Shown in pieces: positions 1 to 8,314 of a stretch of 64,000 bases of DNA. A model generated the notes under the pieces. The model made no database searches. It was not told the origin of the DNA and saw only the letters and a program-made list of their open reading frames with translations. The stretch is from Candidatus Tokpelaia sp. (GTDB lineage: Bacteria; Pseudomonadota; Alphaproteobacteria; Rhizobiales; Rhizobiaceae). Position numbers and translations under genes: made by a program. The stretch spans positions 1-64,000 of the forward strand of contig NZ_QLZD01000023.1 of NCBI RefSeq assembly GCF_008636115.1, read 5' to 3'. The first letter of the stretch is position 1. Each line of letters begins with the position of its first letter.

Positions 1-612
1 GTCGAGTTTATTGTGCATAGCTATCGCGATGTCAATGCCCGGCTTAAGCTTGGGCGGCCGTTTTTTCTTGATATTCTGCGCGATGGCATAGAGCTTTATG
101 CTGAGCCGGGCTACCCGCTGGCCACCCCCGGCGCTATGACCGCAGAGCAACAGCATGAAGAGGCGGAGAAATATTTTAACCAGTGGTATACAGGTTCTTT
201 AGCAGCTTTAAAAAATTCACAATCCTCTTTCAAGGAATCGCAAGGGGAAATGAATGCCTATATGCGCGATGCTGCCTTTCTTGCTCATCAGGCGACAGAG
301 CGTATTTATCATTGCCTGCTGCTGACACTAACGCTTTACAGCCCCAAGCTGCATAATATCGGCAAGCTGCGGCGGGCAGCCAATGCGCTGGCGCCGGATC
401 TGGCTTCTGTATGGCCGGAAGACAAACGCGCCTATAAGCGTTGTTTTGAGCTGTTGCGCCGCGCTTATGTTGAGGGGCGCTATTCGCCGCATTACAAGAT
501 TACCGCCTTGCAGTTACAATGGCTGTTTAGCCGTATTGAAGATCTGCAAGAGCGGGTAAAGCAAATTTGTGAAGCGCATTTGCGCGAAATGGCGCGCACT
601 GCCGGAAAATAA
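1..612 (+). CDS. Nucleotidyltransferase-HEPN protein, 5'-truncated by window edge
   Basis: The reading frame is open from base 1 (VEFIVHSYRDVN...), so the true start lies outside the window and 203 C-terminal residues are visible. They align almost end to end with residues about 115-309 of the complete gene at 10621-11550, which has an N-terminal nucleotidyltransferase (MNT) domain. What is seen here is the C-terminal HEPN-like helical part, with the typical AHQATERIYHCLLLTLTLYS segment. Proteins of this fused kind are found beside or within MNT-HEPN toxin-antitoxin families, where HEPN is an RNase or RNA-binding fold and MNT adds nucleotides to a target; the function of this fused form is not settled. 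It converges with the porin gene downstream. The family assignment is firm by comparison with the second copy; biological role is inference. Confidence 0.8.
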   Translation, partial: VEFIVHSYRDVNARLKLGRPFFLDILRDGIELYAEPGYPLATPGAMTAEQQHEEAEKYFNQWYTGSLAALKNSQSSFKESQGEMNAYMRDAAFLAHQATERIYHCLLLTLTLYSPKLHNIGKLRRAANALAPDLASVWPEDKRAYKRCFELLRRAYVEGRYSPHYKITALQLQWLFSRIEDLQERVKQICEAHLREMARTAGK

Positions 613-628
613 CAGCAGAGAAAAGCAG

Positions 629-649
629 AAAAACGCCGGCATAACCGGC
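629..649 (-). terminator. Possible intrinsic terminator between converging genes
   Basis: Read on the minus strand, a short GC stem (GCCGG, loop TTATG, CCGGC) is followed by G and five T. It lies between the converging first gene and the porin gene that ends at 875, about 225 bases beyond the porin stop. The stem is only 5 bp, so this is a weak call. Confidence 0.3.
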
Positions 650-874
650 CATAATATAAAAATGACCCAGTGCCCGGGTCGGGTGCGCCGGCGGGGGATA
701 CAGCCTTAGAAAGAGCGCTGCAAGCGGCGGAACCAAGCCGCCCAATCTACCAGACGCGCCGGCCGGCAGCGGCGGGAATAGCGGGAATCAGGCGGAAATT
801 TTTGTTGTCAGGCGGGTCTTAAAGCCGGGAAAGGCGGCAGCCGGTAAACTTGCTCCGGCATGAACCAGGCTGTA

Positions 875-2194
875 TCAGAAAGAGCGCTGCAGGCGCACCG
901 CGCCCTGAAGCGCCTCCTTATCCTTGAGCGAGAGGCGATATTCATCGCCATCAGCCTGGCGGCGGCCATATTTATTATGCCATGTTTTATAGGTCACCTC
1001 ACAGACCAAAGTCAGCCCGTCGACAATATCTTTGGTAATATTGGTAGAATGGGCAAAGCTGCGGTCTTCGCCATAAGCATTCTGGAAATTGAGGCTGGTT
1101 TTATGCGAAAATTTATAAGTGCCGCCCAGCCAGTAAATGCCGTGTCCGCCCCAATCGCCAAAATTCGAATTGACCTGCCGGTAAAGGCCGTAGCGCTTAA
1201 TGGCCGAGCCGTCAGCGCGATAGCCGATAATACGTGCGCCGTCATCGCCGTAACTTGTATCCAGATTATAATAATCTTCCATCGATTTATAGCCGCCCAT
1301 GGCAAAGAGCGACAGGCGATTGGTGAGATTGGCGTCCAGCCGTATTTTACCTTCCCACTCTGAATAATAAGGCTCATAACCGATTACACCGGCAATAGAG
1401 CCCCAGTTTTTCTCATATTTCAGGCCGCCAACTATATTGGGCGTGTAATCATGCGTTTGCGAGCTAAGCTCTTTATAATGTTTGCTGCCGTCTGAGCGGA
1501 AGCGATAGCCGCCGTTTTTGCTGCCGTCAAGCGTATTATCAGCGCCGTCACTAATGCTGCGGCCCAGATCGCCGGGAATAGTGCCGTTGCCGTCATAAGT
1601 ATTGCCCTGTTCAAAGCCGAGAATAGCTGAAAAGCCGGTTTCATGGTTAAAAGTATAGGCGATAACATTGGTGCGCTTATCGGTTGGGTTCATAATATCA
1701 TCGCTGATCATATTGCCGTAATAGCCGGTCCAATAAGCAAAAATTGTTTCATCAATGCCGACACGCAGGCCGCCCAGCTCAATATAGCCAAAGCGCAAAT
1801 CACCGCCGGAATTATCGTCCGGCGTATTGCCTTCCGAGCCATTATGCCAGTCTGAGCGCAATTCCATAAATGTGCGCAGCGGCCCCCATTCGGTTTGCGA
1901 AGCTGTGTGGACGCGCAAAGTAGCGCGCATCAGCCAATCATAGCTTTTGCCGCGGCGGTCACCATAGGTCATGGCGTAAACGCCGTCACCGCCTTTATTA
2001 TCGGCGCGCAAATAGCCGGAAATGCGCAGGCAGCTATTCGTGCCGGGAATATAAAAATATCCTTGGCCAAAAGCATCACAAGCGCGGACAAGGCCTGTCT
2101 CTTCAGGCTCAGGCTGAGGCGCATAATCATTTGCCCGCGCCGGCAAGGCCGCGGCGGCGGCAAAAAAAACAAACAGCAGAGTTTTAATTTTCAT
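875..2194 (-). CDS. Omp2-type porin (Porin_2 family), copy 1
   Basis: Outer-membrane general diffusion porin of the rhizobial/Brucella Omp2 family, expected to form a trimeric 16-strand barrel for small hydrophilic solutes. From the start chosen here (MKIKTLLF, 439 residues) a signal peptide runs to about residue 21 (PARA|ND), followed by the family hallmark ACDAFGQGYFYIPGTNSC at residues 38-55 with two cysteines (39 and 55) likely to form a disulfide, then alternating barrel strands, and a C-terminal phenylalanine (LQRSF) as required for barrel assembly. The start at 2194 is preceded by AAGGA four bases upstream; an in-frame ATG 11 codons earlier would give an unlikely N-terminus. It is one of three tandem paralogues on this strand. 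Confidence 0.93.
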   Translation of the reverse strand: MKIKTLLFVFFAAAAALPARANDYAPQPEPEETGLVRACDAFGQGYFYIPGTNSCLRISGYLRADNKGGDGVYAMTYGDRRGKSYDWLMRATLRVHTASQTEWGPLRTFMELRSDWHNGSEGNTPDDNSGGDLRFGYIELGGLRVGIDETIFAYWTGYYGNMISDDIMNPTDKRTNVIAYTFNHETGFSAILGFEQGNTYDGNGTIPGDLGRSISDGADNTLDGSKNGGYRFRSDGSKHYKELSSQTHDYTPNIVGGLKYEKNWGSIAGVIGYEPYYSEWEGKIRLDANLTNRLSLFAMGGYKSMEDYYNLDTSYGDDGARIIGYRADGSAIKRYGLYRQVNSNFGDWGGHGIYWLGGTYKFSHKTSLNFQNAYGEDRSFAHSTNITKDIVDGLTLVCEVTYKTWHNKYGRRQADGDEYRLSLKDKEALQGAVRLQRSF

Positions 2195-2412
2195 AATGTC
2201 CTTGACTGAGACTTTGCTTACCGGCAATAAAACAGCGCTGTTAAGGTATAGTTAACTATAATAGCATGCTTTGCTCTGTATAACGAGATACGGTATAGAG
2301 AATACACAATCAATAAAACAACAGCCGCCCATTAGCTGTACTATATAACCAAACCGGGCGCTGCCAAAACGCCCGGAAAAACGGATAATTGCCCTGATAA
2401 ATTGTCACATTG

Positions 2413-3723
2413 CTAGAAAGAGCGTTGCAGGCGAAGCTGCCCCTGAAGCGCCTCCCTGTTCTTGAGCGAGACACGTGTCTCATCACCATTGGCATATTTA
2501 CGGCCGTAGCGATTATCCCAGTTAACATAGGCTATTTCAGGGGTGAGATTTAAACCGGGGAAAAGCTCATGCGAGACATTGGCCGCCGTAGCAAAAGTGC
2601 GGTCATCGCTGTAAGCGGCCTGGAGGTTGAAGCTGGTTGCCGGGGTGAATTTGTAAGTGGCGCCTGTCCACATAGCCCAGTCACCGCCCCAGTCACCATA
2701 CATAGAGTTAATCTGACGGTAAATGCCGCGGTGCCTGATGGCCGTGCCGTCAGCGCGATAGCCGACAATCCGCGTGCCGTTTGTGCCGTAACTTGTGTCG
2801 AGATTATAATAATCACTCATGGATTTATAACCGCCCATCAGGAAGACGGAAAATTTATCGGTCATATTAAGATCGGCGCGCAATTTTGTCGCCCATTCGG
2901 AATAATAGGAATCATAGCCGAATACAGCGGAAACAGCGCCCCAGTTTTTCTCATATTTCAGGCCGCCGACAAGATAAGGCATATAATTATGTGTCTGCTG
3001 GCTTAATTTCCGGAAACGGCGGCTGCCGTCCGAGCGGAAGCGATAACCGCCATTATCCTGTGTGCTCAATATGGCGTCAATATTATCTTCATCAATATAC
3101 ATGGGGCTGCCGTCACCGCCAAAATTATTGCCCTGCTCAGCACCCAGAATAGCAGAAAAGCCGTTGCCCGCATTATAAGTATAGGAGATTGTATTGGTGC
3201 GGGTCTCGGCCGGGTTCAGCACATCATCATTTAAAACATTGCCGTAATAGCCTGTCCAATAGGCAAAAATAGTTTCATCAAGGCCAACGCGCAGGCCGCC
3301 CAGCTCAATATAGCCATAGCGCAGGGAGCCGCCGGTATTGTCATTGGCCGAACCGAATTCTGCGCCGGCCTTCCAGTCAGAACGCAATTCCATAAATGTG
3401 CGCAGCGGCCCCCATTCTGTCTCGGAAGCGGTGTGGAAGCGCAATACGCCGCGCGTCAGCCAGGCATAAGTATTACGGTGGCGCTCTTCACGGCGGCGGG
3501 CATAGACCTGATCGCCGCCCTGAATCTCAGAACGGACATAGCCGGAAATACGCAGGCAGGTCTCGGTGCCGGGAATATAAAAATAGCCTTCGCCAAAAGC
3601 ATCGCAGGCGCGGACAAATTGTGTTTGATCAGGTTCCGGCTCAGGCGCGGGAGCAGCACCGGCCATTGGCGGCGCCAGCAGCAGAACAGCAGCAGAACCC
3701 AGAAACAGGTCTTTGATTTTCAT
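2413..3723 (-). CDS. Omp2-type porin (Porin_2 family), copy 2
   Basis: Second outer-membrane porin of the cluster, 436 residues from MKIKDLFL. It has a signal peptide ending near residue 23 (MAGA|AP), the ACDAFGEGYFYIPGTETC hallmark with cysteines 40 and 56, and a C-terminal LQRSF. It is closely similar to copy 1 through most barrel strands (for example FMELRSDW and the IELGGLRVG...ETIFAYWTGYYGN region) and differs in extracellular-loop lengths, as expected for paralogous porins. The start at 3723 has GGAGA seven bases upstream; the ATG six bases earlier (3729) lies too close to that site. The spacing of 218 bases to copy 1 suggests separate transcription units. Confidence 0.93.
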   Translation of the reverse strand: MKIKDLFLGSAAVLLLAPPMAGAAPAPEPEPDQTQFVRACDAFGEGYFYIPGTETCLRISGYVRSEIQGGDQVYARRREERHRNTYAWLTRGVLRFHTASETEWGPLRTFMELRSDWKAGAEFGSANDNTGGSLRYGYIELGGLRVGLDETIFAYWTGYYGNVLNDDVLNPAETRTNTISYTYNAGNGFSAILGAEQGNNFGGDGSPMYIDEDNIDAILSTQDNGGYRFRSDGSRRFRKLSQQTHNYMPYLVGGLKYEKNWGAVSAVFGYDSYYSEWATKLRADLNMTDKFSVFLMGGYKSMSDYYNLDTSYGTNGTRIVGYRADGTAIRHRGIYRQINSMYGDWGGDWAMWTGATYKFTPATSFNLQAAYSDDRTFATAANVSHELFPGLNLTPEIAYVNWDNRYGRKYANGDETRVSLKNREALQGQLRLQRSF

Positions 3724-4184
3724 GTTCATTCTCCAGCAAATGGACATTATATGTAACGGGAGAAATACCCCGGATAAAGCAAATATGGCGGCTTTCTCTC
3801 GCCAGATCTGCGCTCACAAAAGACTGATTTAAAGAACCGAACTTCCCGCAGGTCAGGTTAATAGCATTTTTTTGATACACAACCCAAAAGGCCGGAATTT
3901 ACAGCACCTTTCATATTATTACTTGCCCCTGTTGCGTAAAGGACACAAATCGGCAAGGGCTCGCCTGTGTTCCTGGCTTTTTATCGCGATTTGTAACAAA
4001 AAGCCGTAAATCAGCCTGGCCTTGCAGCCAGCCTATATCAAAGTAGATTTTTCTAGTCAAGTTTATGTCCGGTATAATCGACAGCGAATCGGGAGGTAAA
4101 AATTGCCGGGCGCGGGCCGGCGCGGTTATGGGGAGACAGCCTTAAAGCCCGGGATAGATTCGGATAAGCCGGCTTGGGATAATT
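3724..4184. other. Intergenic region between porins 2 and 3
   Basis: No convincing gene is seen in these 461 bases. They must contain the porin 2 promoter. One inverted repeat is visible: ACAAATCG at 3945-3952 and CGATTTGT at 3987-3994, with a 34-base spacer, which could be an operator or part of a stem-loop. Porin genes of this type are commonly regulated by osmolarity and small RNAs, but I cannot identify such a site here. Confidence 0.4.
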
Positions 4185-5615
4185 TCAGAAAGAGCGCTGC
4201 ACGCGCAACATGCCCTGCACGGCATTATGGCCTTTGAGGGTATTTTTTTCTTCATAGGATTCGCTATATTGATAGCCGTGTGATTCATTCCACGCATTAT
4301 AGCTGATTTCCGGGATAAGGTTCAGCCCCGGAACAAGCATATGATTTAAATTGGCGGCGGAGGCGAAATTTTTATTGCTGCTATAGGCCAGTTGCAGGTT
4401 AAAATCGGTTCGCTGTGTCAGGCTGTAAGTGCCGCCGCCGAAAAATATCCAATGGCCGCCCCAATCGCCGTAAAGCGAGTTTATCTGCCGGTAAATGCCC
4501 TGTTTTACCCGCCTGCTGCCGTCTTTATTATAGCTGTAATTTATATGGCCGGCATCTATGGCATAATAATCATCGGCTGATTTATAGCCGATCATTGTCC
4601 AGAGAGAAAACCTGTCTGTCGGGTAAAGATCGAGCCGCGTTTGTGTTGCCCATTCGGAATAATAGGCATCATAGGCGGCAACAGCCGAAATTGTGCTTTT
4701 GGCGCCGGCCCATTTCAGGCCGCCGACAATATTTGGCGTATAATCATGCGTTTGCTGGCTGAGAGTGTAATTATGGTGGCTGCCATCGGCCCGGTAGCGG
4801 AAGCCGGCGTTGTCTCCTTCCTGATCGCCTTGCTCCACCCCCAAAACGGCTGAAAAGCCGTTGCGCGCTTTATAAGTATAGGAAATAGCATTGGTGCGGG
4901 CATTTTGCATTGGCGTTATAACATCATCATTGACAACATTGCCGTGATAGCCGGTCCAATGGCTGAAAATACTGTCGTCCATGCCCATACGCAGCCCGCC
5001 CAGCTCAAAATAGGCAAAACGCAAATACTGGGCGCTGTTTCTCACCTCACCATATTCTGCCCCGGCGCTCCATTGCGAGCGGAATTCAACAAAACTGCGC
5101 AAAGTGCCGTAATCCGTTGCTGTCGCTGTGTGCCAGCGCAATGCTGCGCGTGTGCGTGAGGCATAAGTGTGACGGTGCAGAGTTTTCCTTGTGCGGGTAT
5201 AAGTATTGTCACCGCCTTTAGTATCATTGCGGAGATAGCCGGAAATACGGAAGCAGGTTTGTGTGCCCGGCAGATAAAAATAGCCGTCACCCTCAGCCGG
5301 GCAGGTCTGCACATAATGCGGCTCATCAGGTTCTGCCGCCGGCGCTATATCGGCAGCAAAAGCCGGCAGGAGCAGCAAAGCAAAAAAAGTAAGGAAAAAA
5401 CAGAGCAAGCGAACCAAATGCCGGCAGGCTTTGCGCCAGAGCATGAAACAGCAAGAGGCGGGGAGCGCTGTAGGCGCGACAGGGACAAGGGATAAAGAGG
5501 CGGGGAGGGGCGCAGCCCTGACAGGGACAAGGGATAAAGAGGCGGGGAGGGACGCCGCCCTGACAGGGACAAGGGATAAAGAAATGGGGAGGGGCGGAGC
5601 GGGTTTTGCCGGCAT
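4185..5615 (-). CDS. Omp2-type porin, copy 3, with repeat-bearing N-terminal extension
   Basis: Third porin of the cluster. The mature part matches the family (TCPAEGDGYFYLPGTQTC with two cysteines, a barrel, C-terminal LRVQRSF). The start is uncertain. A site with GGAAG four bases upstream gives ATG at 5615 and 476 residues, but then about 57 residues containing three 14-residue repeats (LP-SLSLVPVRAA type) precede the hydrophobic signal segment (about residues 67-87, ending AFA|AD). A methionine just before that segment (5444) would give a normal 419-residue precursor but has no recognisable ribosome-binding site. The protein is more divergent than copies 1 and 2 and lacks part of a loop. 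Porin function is firm; whether the repeats are translated is open. Confidence 0.85.
   Translation of the reverse strand: MPAKPAPPLPISLSLVPVRAASLPASLSLVPVRAAPLPASLSLVPVAPTALPASCCFMLWRKACRHLVRLLCFFLTFFALLLLPAFAADIAPAAEPDEPHYVQTCPAEGDGYFYLPGTQTCFRISGYLRNDTKGGDNTYTRTRKTLHRHTYASRTRAALRWHTATATDYGTLRSFVEFRSQWSAGAEYGEVRNSAQYLRFAYFELGGLRMGMDDSIFSHWTGYHGNVVNDDVITPMQNARTNAISYTYKARNGFSAVLGVEQGDQEGDNAGFRYRADGSHHNYTLSQQTHDYTPNIVGGLKWAGAKSTISAVAAYDAYYSEWATQTRLDLYPTDRFSLWTMIGYKSADDYYAIDAGHINYSYNKDGSRRVKQGIYRQINSLYGDWGGHWIFFGGGTYSLTQRTDFNLQLAYSSNKNFASAANLNHMLVPGLNLIPEISYNAWNESHGYQYSESYEEKNTLKGHNAVQGMLRVQRSF
5458..5600. repeat. Tandem repeat, 42-bp unit, about three copies
   Basis: The core ACAGGGACAAGGGATAAAGA recurs at 42-bp intervals three times, each followed by a G-rich stretch. 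Because 42 is a multiple of three, the array keeps the porin 3 frame open on the minus strand and would encode 14-residue repeats. It lies between the best ribosome-binding site and the porin 3 signal sequence. Confidence 0.85.
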
Positions 5616-6054
5616 GAATCTTCCATAGAATTTCATCAAATTTGCATTGGGGTGGCGCGTGATAATACTGCTTTTGGCACTTTGCCGCAGTGCTTTGTCG
5701 GCAAGTGGCATAATTTGCAGCAAGGCGCCGGAGCAAAAGCAGGATAAGCGCGTTTTGTTAAGCCCTTGTCAGGAATTTAGGGCAGTTGACAAAAAGTTAA
5801 GGGTGGGGCGGCGAATAAAGCTGTTTTACGGCTGATTGTGCACAGAAAGCTGCCGGCAAATGAAAAAACGCCGTGACAGATCTTGCCTTTGCCGGCAAGA
5901 AAGGCTATTGCAAAGCAAAGACAGGTGGAATTTCTGCGCGGTGGAATGTGCCGATTCTGTGCTTCTGCTATGTTTGACAGGCGGGAGCAAAGTGAGCCGC
6001 AGCGGTTTTTGCCAATGGCTGCATTGGGGGCTGCTTTTGGGCCGGCAAAAATGA
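5616..6054. other. Intergenic region upstream of tRNA-Ser and porin 3
   Basis: This 439-base divergent region should carry the promoters for porin 3 (minus) and tRNA-Ser (plus). Short open frames on the plus strand read into the tRNA and resemble no protein I know. No terminator or repeat stands out. Confidence 0.4.
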
Positions 6055-6145
6055 GGAGAGATGGCCGAGTGGTCGAAGGCGCTCCCCTGCTAAGGGAGTA
6101 GGGCTCAAAAGGCTCTCATGGGTTCGAATCCCATTCTCTCCGCCA
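6055..6145 (+). tRNA. tRNA-Ser (GCT anticodon)
   Basis: A complete class II tRNA. The acceptor strands GGAGAGA (6055-6061) and TCTCTCC pair fully, followed by discriminator G and an encoded CCA ending at 6145. The anticodon arm is CTCCC-CTGCTAA-GGGAG, giving anticodon GCT, which reads AGC and AGT serine codons. A long variable arm typical of tRNA-Ser and a GGTTCGAATCC T-arm follow. No integrase or attachment-site duplication is visible next to it. Confidence 0.97.
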
Positions 6146-6227
6146 TTTATTTTCCTTCGTTTTATGATTATGGAGAATTATTGCGCAGCTCAGAATTTGC
6201 AGGAACAGGAGCTATGCAGCCATGGGG

Positions 6228-6320
6228 ATTCTGCGAATAATGCTGTTTGCTATGTTTGAGGGGAGATTATGGCTGAAGGCAAAGCGGATTGGCGGGGTAA
6301 TCTCCCCCTGATAGCAGAAT
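6228..6320. repeat. Long imperfect inverted repeat
   Basis: GGGGAGATTA at 6260-6269 pairs perfectly with TAATCTCCCC at 6298-6307. Outward from it, GCTAT (6249-6253) matches ATAGC (6311-6315), and ATTCTGC (6228-6234) matches GCAGAAT (6314-6320). The result is a nested palindrome of roughly 90 bases in the gap between tRNA-Ser and the VOC gene. It may be a bidirectional terminator, a small structured RNA or a degenerate palindromic element; no T-run follows the stem. Confidence 0.6.
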
Positions 6321-6442
6321 TTCCGCTATTTTTACCAGCCATGCCTCATATAAATTATAGTATTACCCGTGGGGTGAAATTATGTTCGTCTCTTCTCTTA
6401 ATGTAGGAGTGCTGTCTCCTCCCTCTTTATTTGGAGGAAGCT

Positions 6443-6934
6443 TTATGCCTGGACAGCTTTGGGGTAAGAGCTCAATTCAATCAGATTGCCGTCCGGGTCG
6501 CGACAATAGACTGAGCAAATAGCGCCGCGCGCTCCGGTTTTGGTAACCGGGCCTTCCTCTATTGCGATATTATTGGTTTTTAAATATTGTATAATTTCTT
6601 CAGGCGGCAGATTAACCAAAAAACATAAATCGGCACTGCCGATTTGCGGATTTTGCGCGGTGAACCAGTTTGTGGCGCTTGCCTCTATCGGCCGTAAATT
6701 GATTTTTTGCCAACCGAATTTCAGGCTTATGCGTTGCGCCGGCGTAATTTTCTTATCTGCGACCGTATTTTCATTATCTGTGCCGGTGGCGTTATTGCTA
6801 TGTTGAGCGGCATAATTTTCCCGCCTGGCGCCCAGCACTTTTTCATACCATATAGCCGATTGTTCTGTATCCCGGACAGTGAGCACAATATGGTCAATCG
6901 CCTGAATATGCAAAACTTCCCTTTGTCCGGACAT
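6443..6934 (-). CDS. VOC family protein (glyoxalase/bleomycin-resistance fold)
   Basis: A 163-residue protein with the paired beta-alpha-beta-beta-beta motifs of the vicinal oxygen chelate superfamily. The first module starts IDHIVLTVRDTEQSAIWYEK near residue 12 and holds the usual first metal-binding histidine (DHIVL); the C-terminal part has CRDPDGNLIELSSY, where the glutamate is the usual last metal ligand. Family members are metal-dependent lyases, dioxygenases or binding proteins, and the substrate cannot be told here. A stretch of about 25 asparagine- and threonine-rich residues (about 40-65) between the two halves is unusual. The start at 6934 was chosen because earlier in-frame codons encode an unlikely cysteine-rich N-terminus and GAGAG precedes this ATG. 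It appears monocistronic. Confidence 0.8.
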   Translation of the reverse strand: MSGQREVLHIQAIDHIVLTVRDTEQSAIWYEKVLGARRENYAAQHSNNATGTDNENTVADKKITPAQRISLKFGWQKINLRPIEASATNWFTAQNPQIGSADLCFLVNLPPEEIIQYLKTNNIAIEEGPVTKTGARGAICSVYCRDPDGNLIELSSYPKAVQA

Positions 6935-7140
6935 AGGCCGTCTCTCGATTTTGGGCTTTTTCCATGGGCGCAAAATGCCGGTAATAGTAGAAAAAGTAGA
7001 ATTTTCCTGAAAATTATGACAGGAGTGCCTACATAGACAGGGAGCACAAAACGCAGCGGAGAAACCACTGCACCTGATAATCATGCTTCGGCTAATATTG
7101 CTCAATCACAGCAGCAAACCCTAAAGCAGGCCTCTCTGCT

Positions 7141-7320
7141 TTAGCTCTTTGCTGTCAGCACCTGACGGCCGCGATACATGCCGGTTTTCAGGTCAATATG
7201 ATGCGGGCGGCGCAATTCGCCCGAATTTTTATCTTCAACATAAGTCGGAGCCTTTAGCGCATCGGCCGAGCGGCGCATGCCGCGTTTGGAAGGAGAGGTT
7301 TTTCGTTTAGGGACAGCCAT
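7141..7320 (-). CDS. rpmF: 50S ribosomal protein L32
   Basis: A 59-residue basic protein starting [18 protein letters not shown] and ending GRQVLTAKS. This is the alphaproteobacterial form of ribosomal protein L32, a component of the large subunit close to the peptidyl-transferase region. The length and the N-terminal MAVPKRKTS block match the family. The ATG at 7320 is the only sensible start. It sits alone between the VOC gene and mtgA on the same strand; in Hyphomicrobiales rpmF is commonly next to mtgA, which agrees with the downstream-to-upstream order here. Confidence 0.95.
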   Translation of the reverse strand: MAVPKRKTSPSKRGMRRSADALKAPTYVEDKNSGELRRPHHIDLKTGMYRGRQVLTAKS

Positions 7321-7582
7321 GGCCGCATACTCCGCTTGTTAAACGCATTGCACCGGCAAAACCGGCGCAGAAACTGCAAAATTCTTCAAAAATGCCTGCC
7401 GGAAAGCAAATCAACCCCGCAGCGCGAAAGCCCGGCTTTATAGGGGAAGAAAGCGCATTCAACCAGTCTTCCTCCTCTTTTTGCAGAATTTTTTGCGAAA
7501 ATCAACAATTTCTTATCAAAGATTCCGCATTTTCGCGGCTTTCCGCCGGCGATAATCTGTTATAGCCCTGCTTTACCGGCTT

Positions 7583-8284
7583 TTAACGCAGGCAGCCAAT
7601 ATAAGCGCCGGCAGCCAGCACGCGCCTTTCAATAATAGCGGCGCGGTCAAGCAGCGTATAATCCAGGCGAAAAGGATTACGTTTCAAGGGCGAGGGCAGG
7701 GCAATCGCCAGAAGCGCGCTTTGCCGCGGGGTCAAATTGCGGGCGGAAATGCCGAAATAATAGCGTGAGGCGGCCTCAACCCCGTAAATGCCTTTACCCC
7801 ATTGGGCGATATTGAGATAAATTTCCATAATCCGTTTTTTCGGCAGCAGCATATCCACCCATAAAGCAATGGGGATTTCTGTTGCCTTGCGCAGATAAGA
7901 ACGGCTTTTCCAGAAAAACAGGTTTTTTACCACTTGCATGGTGATAGTGGACGCGCCGCGCGGTTTATCATCATCTTCACTCGCTGCCTGCTGCAAAGCC
8001 TGCCAGTCAACGCCGTCATGTTCGCAAAAGCGCCCGTCTTCCGCCATCATGACCGAATAAACAAGGCTTGGCGCTATATGGCGCAGGGGAACCCATTGCC
8101 TTTTATAAGAGGTGTGGGTGACAGTGTCGCGCAGCATAAGAGTGGAAACCGGGTGGATAAAACTGAAGCGATATAAAACCGCCAAAACAGTGATACAAAG
8201 CAGGAAAAGGCCGATAATGATCAGCGCCAGCCGCGCGGCGCGGCGTAAAAAACCGTGTGGAGGGAAAATGCGTTTGGGCGCCAC
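7583..8284 (-). CDS. mtgA: Monofunctional biosynthetic peptidoglycan transglycosylase
   Basis: A 233-residue inner-membrane glycosyltransferase of family GT51 that polymerises lipid II into glycan strands on the periplasmic side. A single membrane anchor spans about residues 18-38. The catalytic motif AEDGRFCEHDG (residues 81-91) contains the general-base glutamate 82; RGASTITMQVVKN and KRIMEIYLNIAQWG are the next GT51 motifs, and the length matches MtgA rather than a bifunctional PBP. The start is GTG with AGGA six bases upstream. It is on the same strand as rpmF. It would supplement the bifunctional penicillin-binding proteins. Confidence 0.93.
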   Translation of the reverse strand: MAPKRIFPPHGFLRRAARLALIIIGLFLLCITVLAVLYRFSFIHPVSTLMLRDTVTHTSYKRQWVPLRHIAPSLVYSVMMAEDGRFCEHDGVDWQALQQAASEDDDKPRGASTITMQVVKNLFFWKSRSYLRKATEIPIALWVDMLLPKKRIMEIYLNIAQWGKGIYGVEAASRYYFGISARNLTPRQSALLAIALPSPLKRNPFRLDYTLLDRAAIIERRVLAAGAYIGCLR

Positions 8285-8314
8285 AATTTATCCTGTGTCT
8301 CTGCCTGGCCGGTT

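Noticed and set aside
860-1363. 167-codon plus-strand frame opposite porin 1
   Set aside because: It is antisense to well-supported barrel-coding sequence and equivalent shadows occur opposite the other porins.
5458-5600. Short 42-bp array as CRISPR
   Set aside because: Units are contiguous and have no unique spacers.
5836-6101. Plus-strand open frames reading into tRNA-Ser
   Set aside because: They overlap a certain tRNA and have no ribosome-binding site or protein-like composition.
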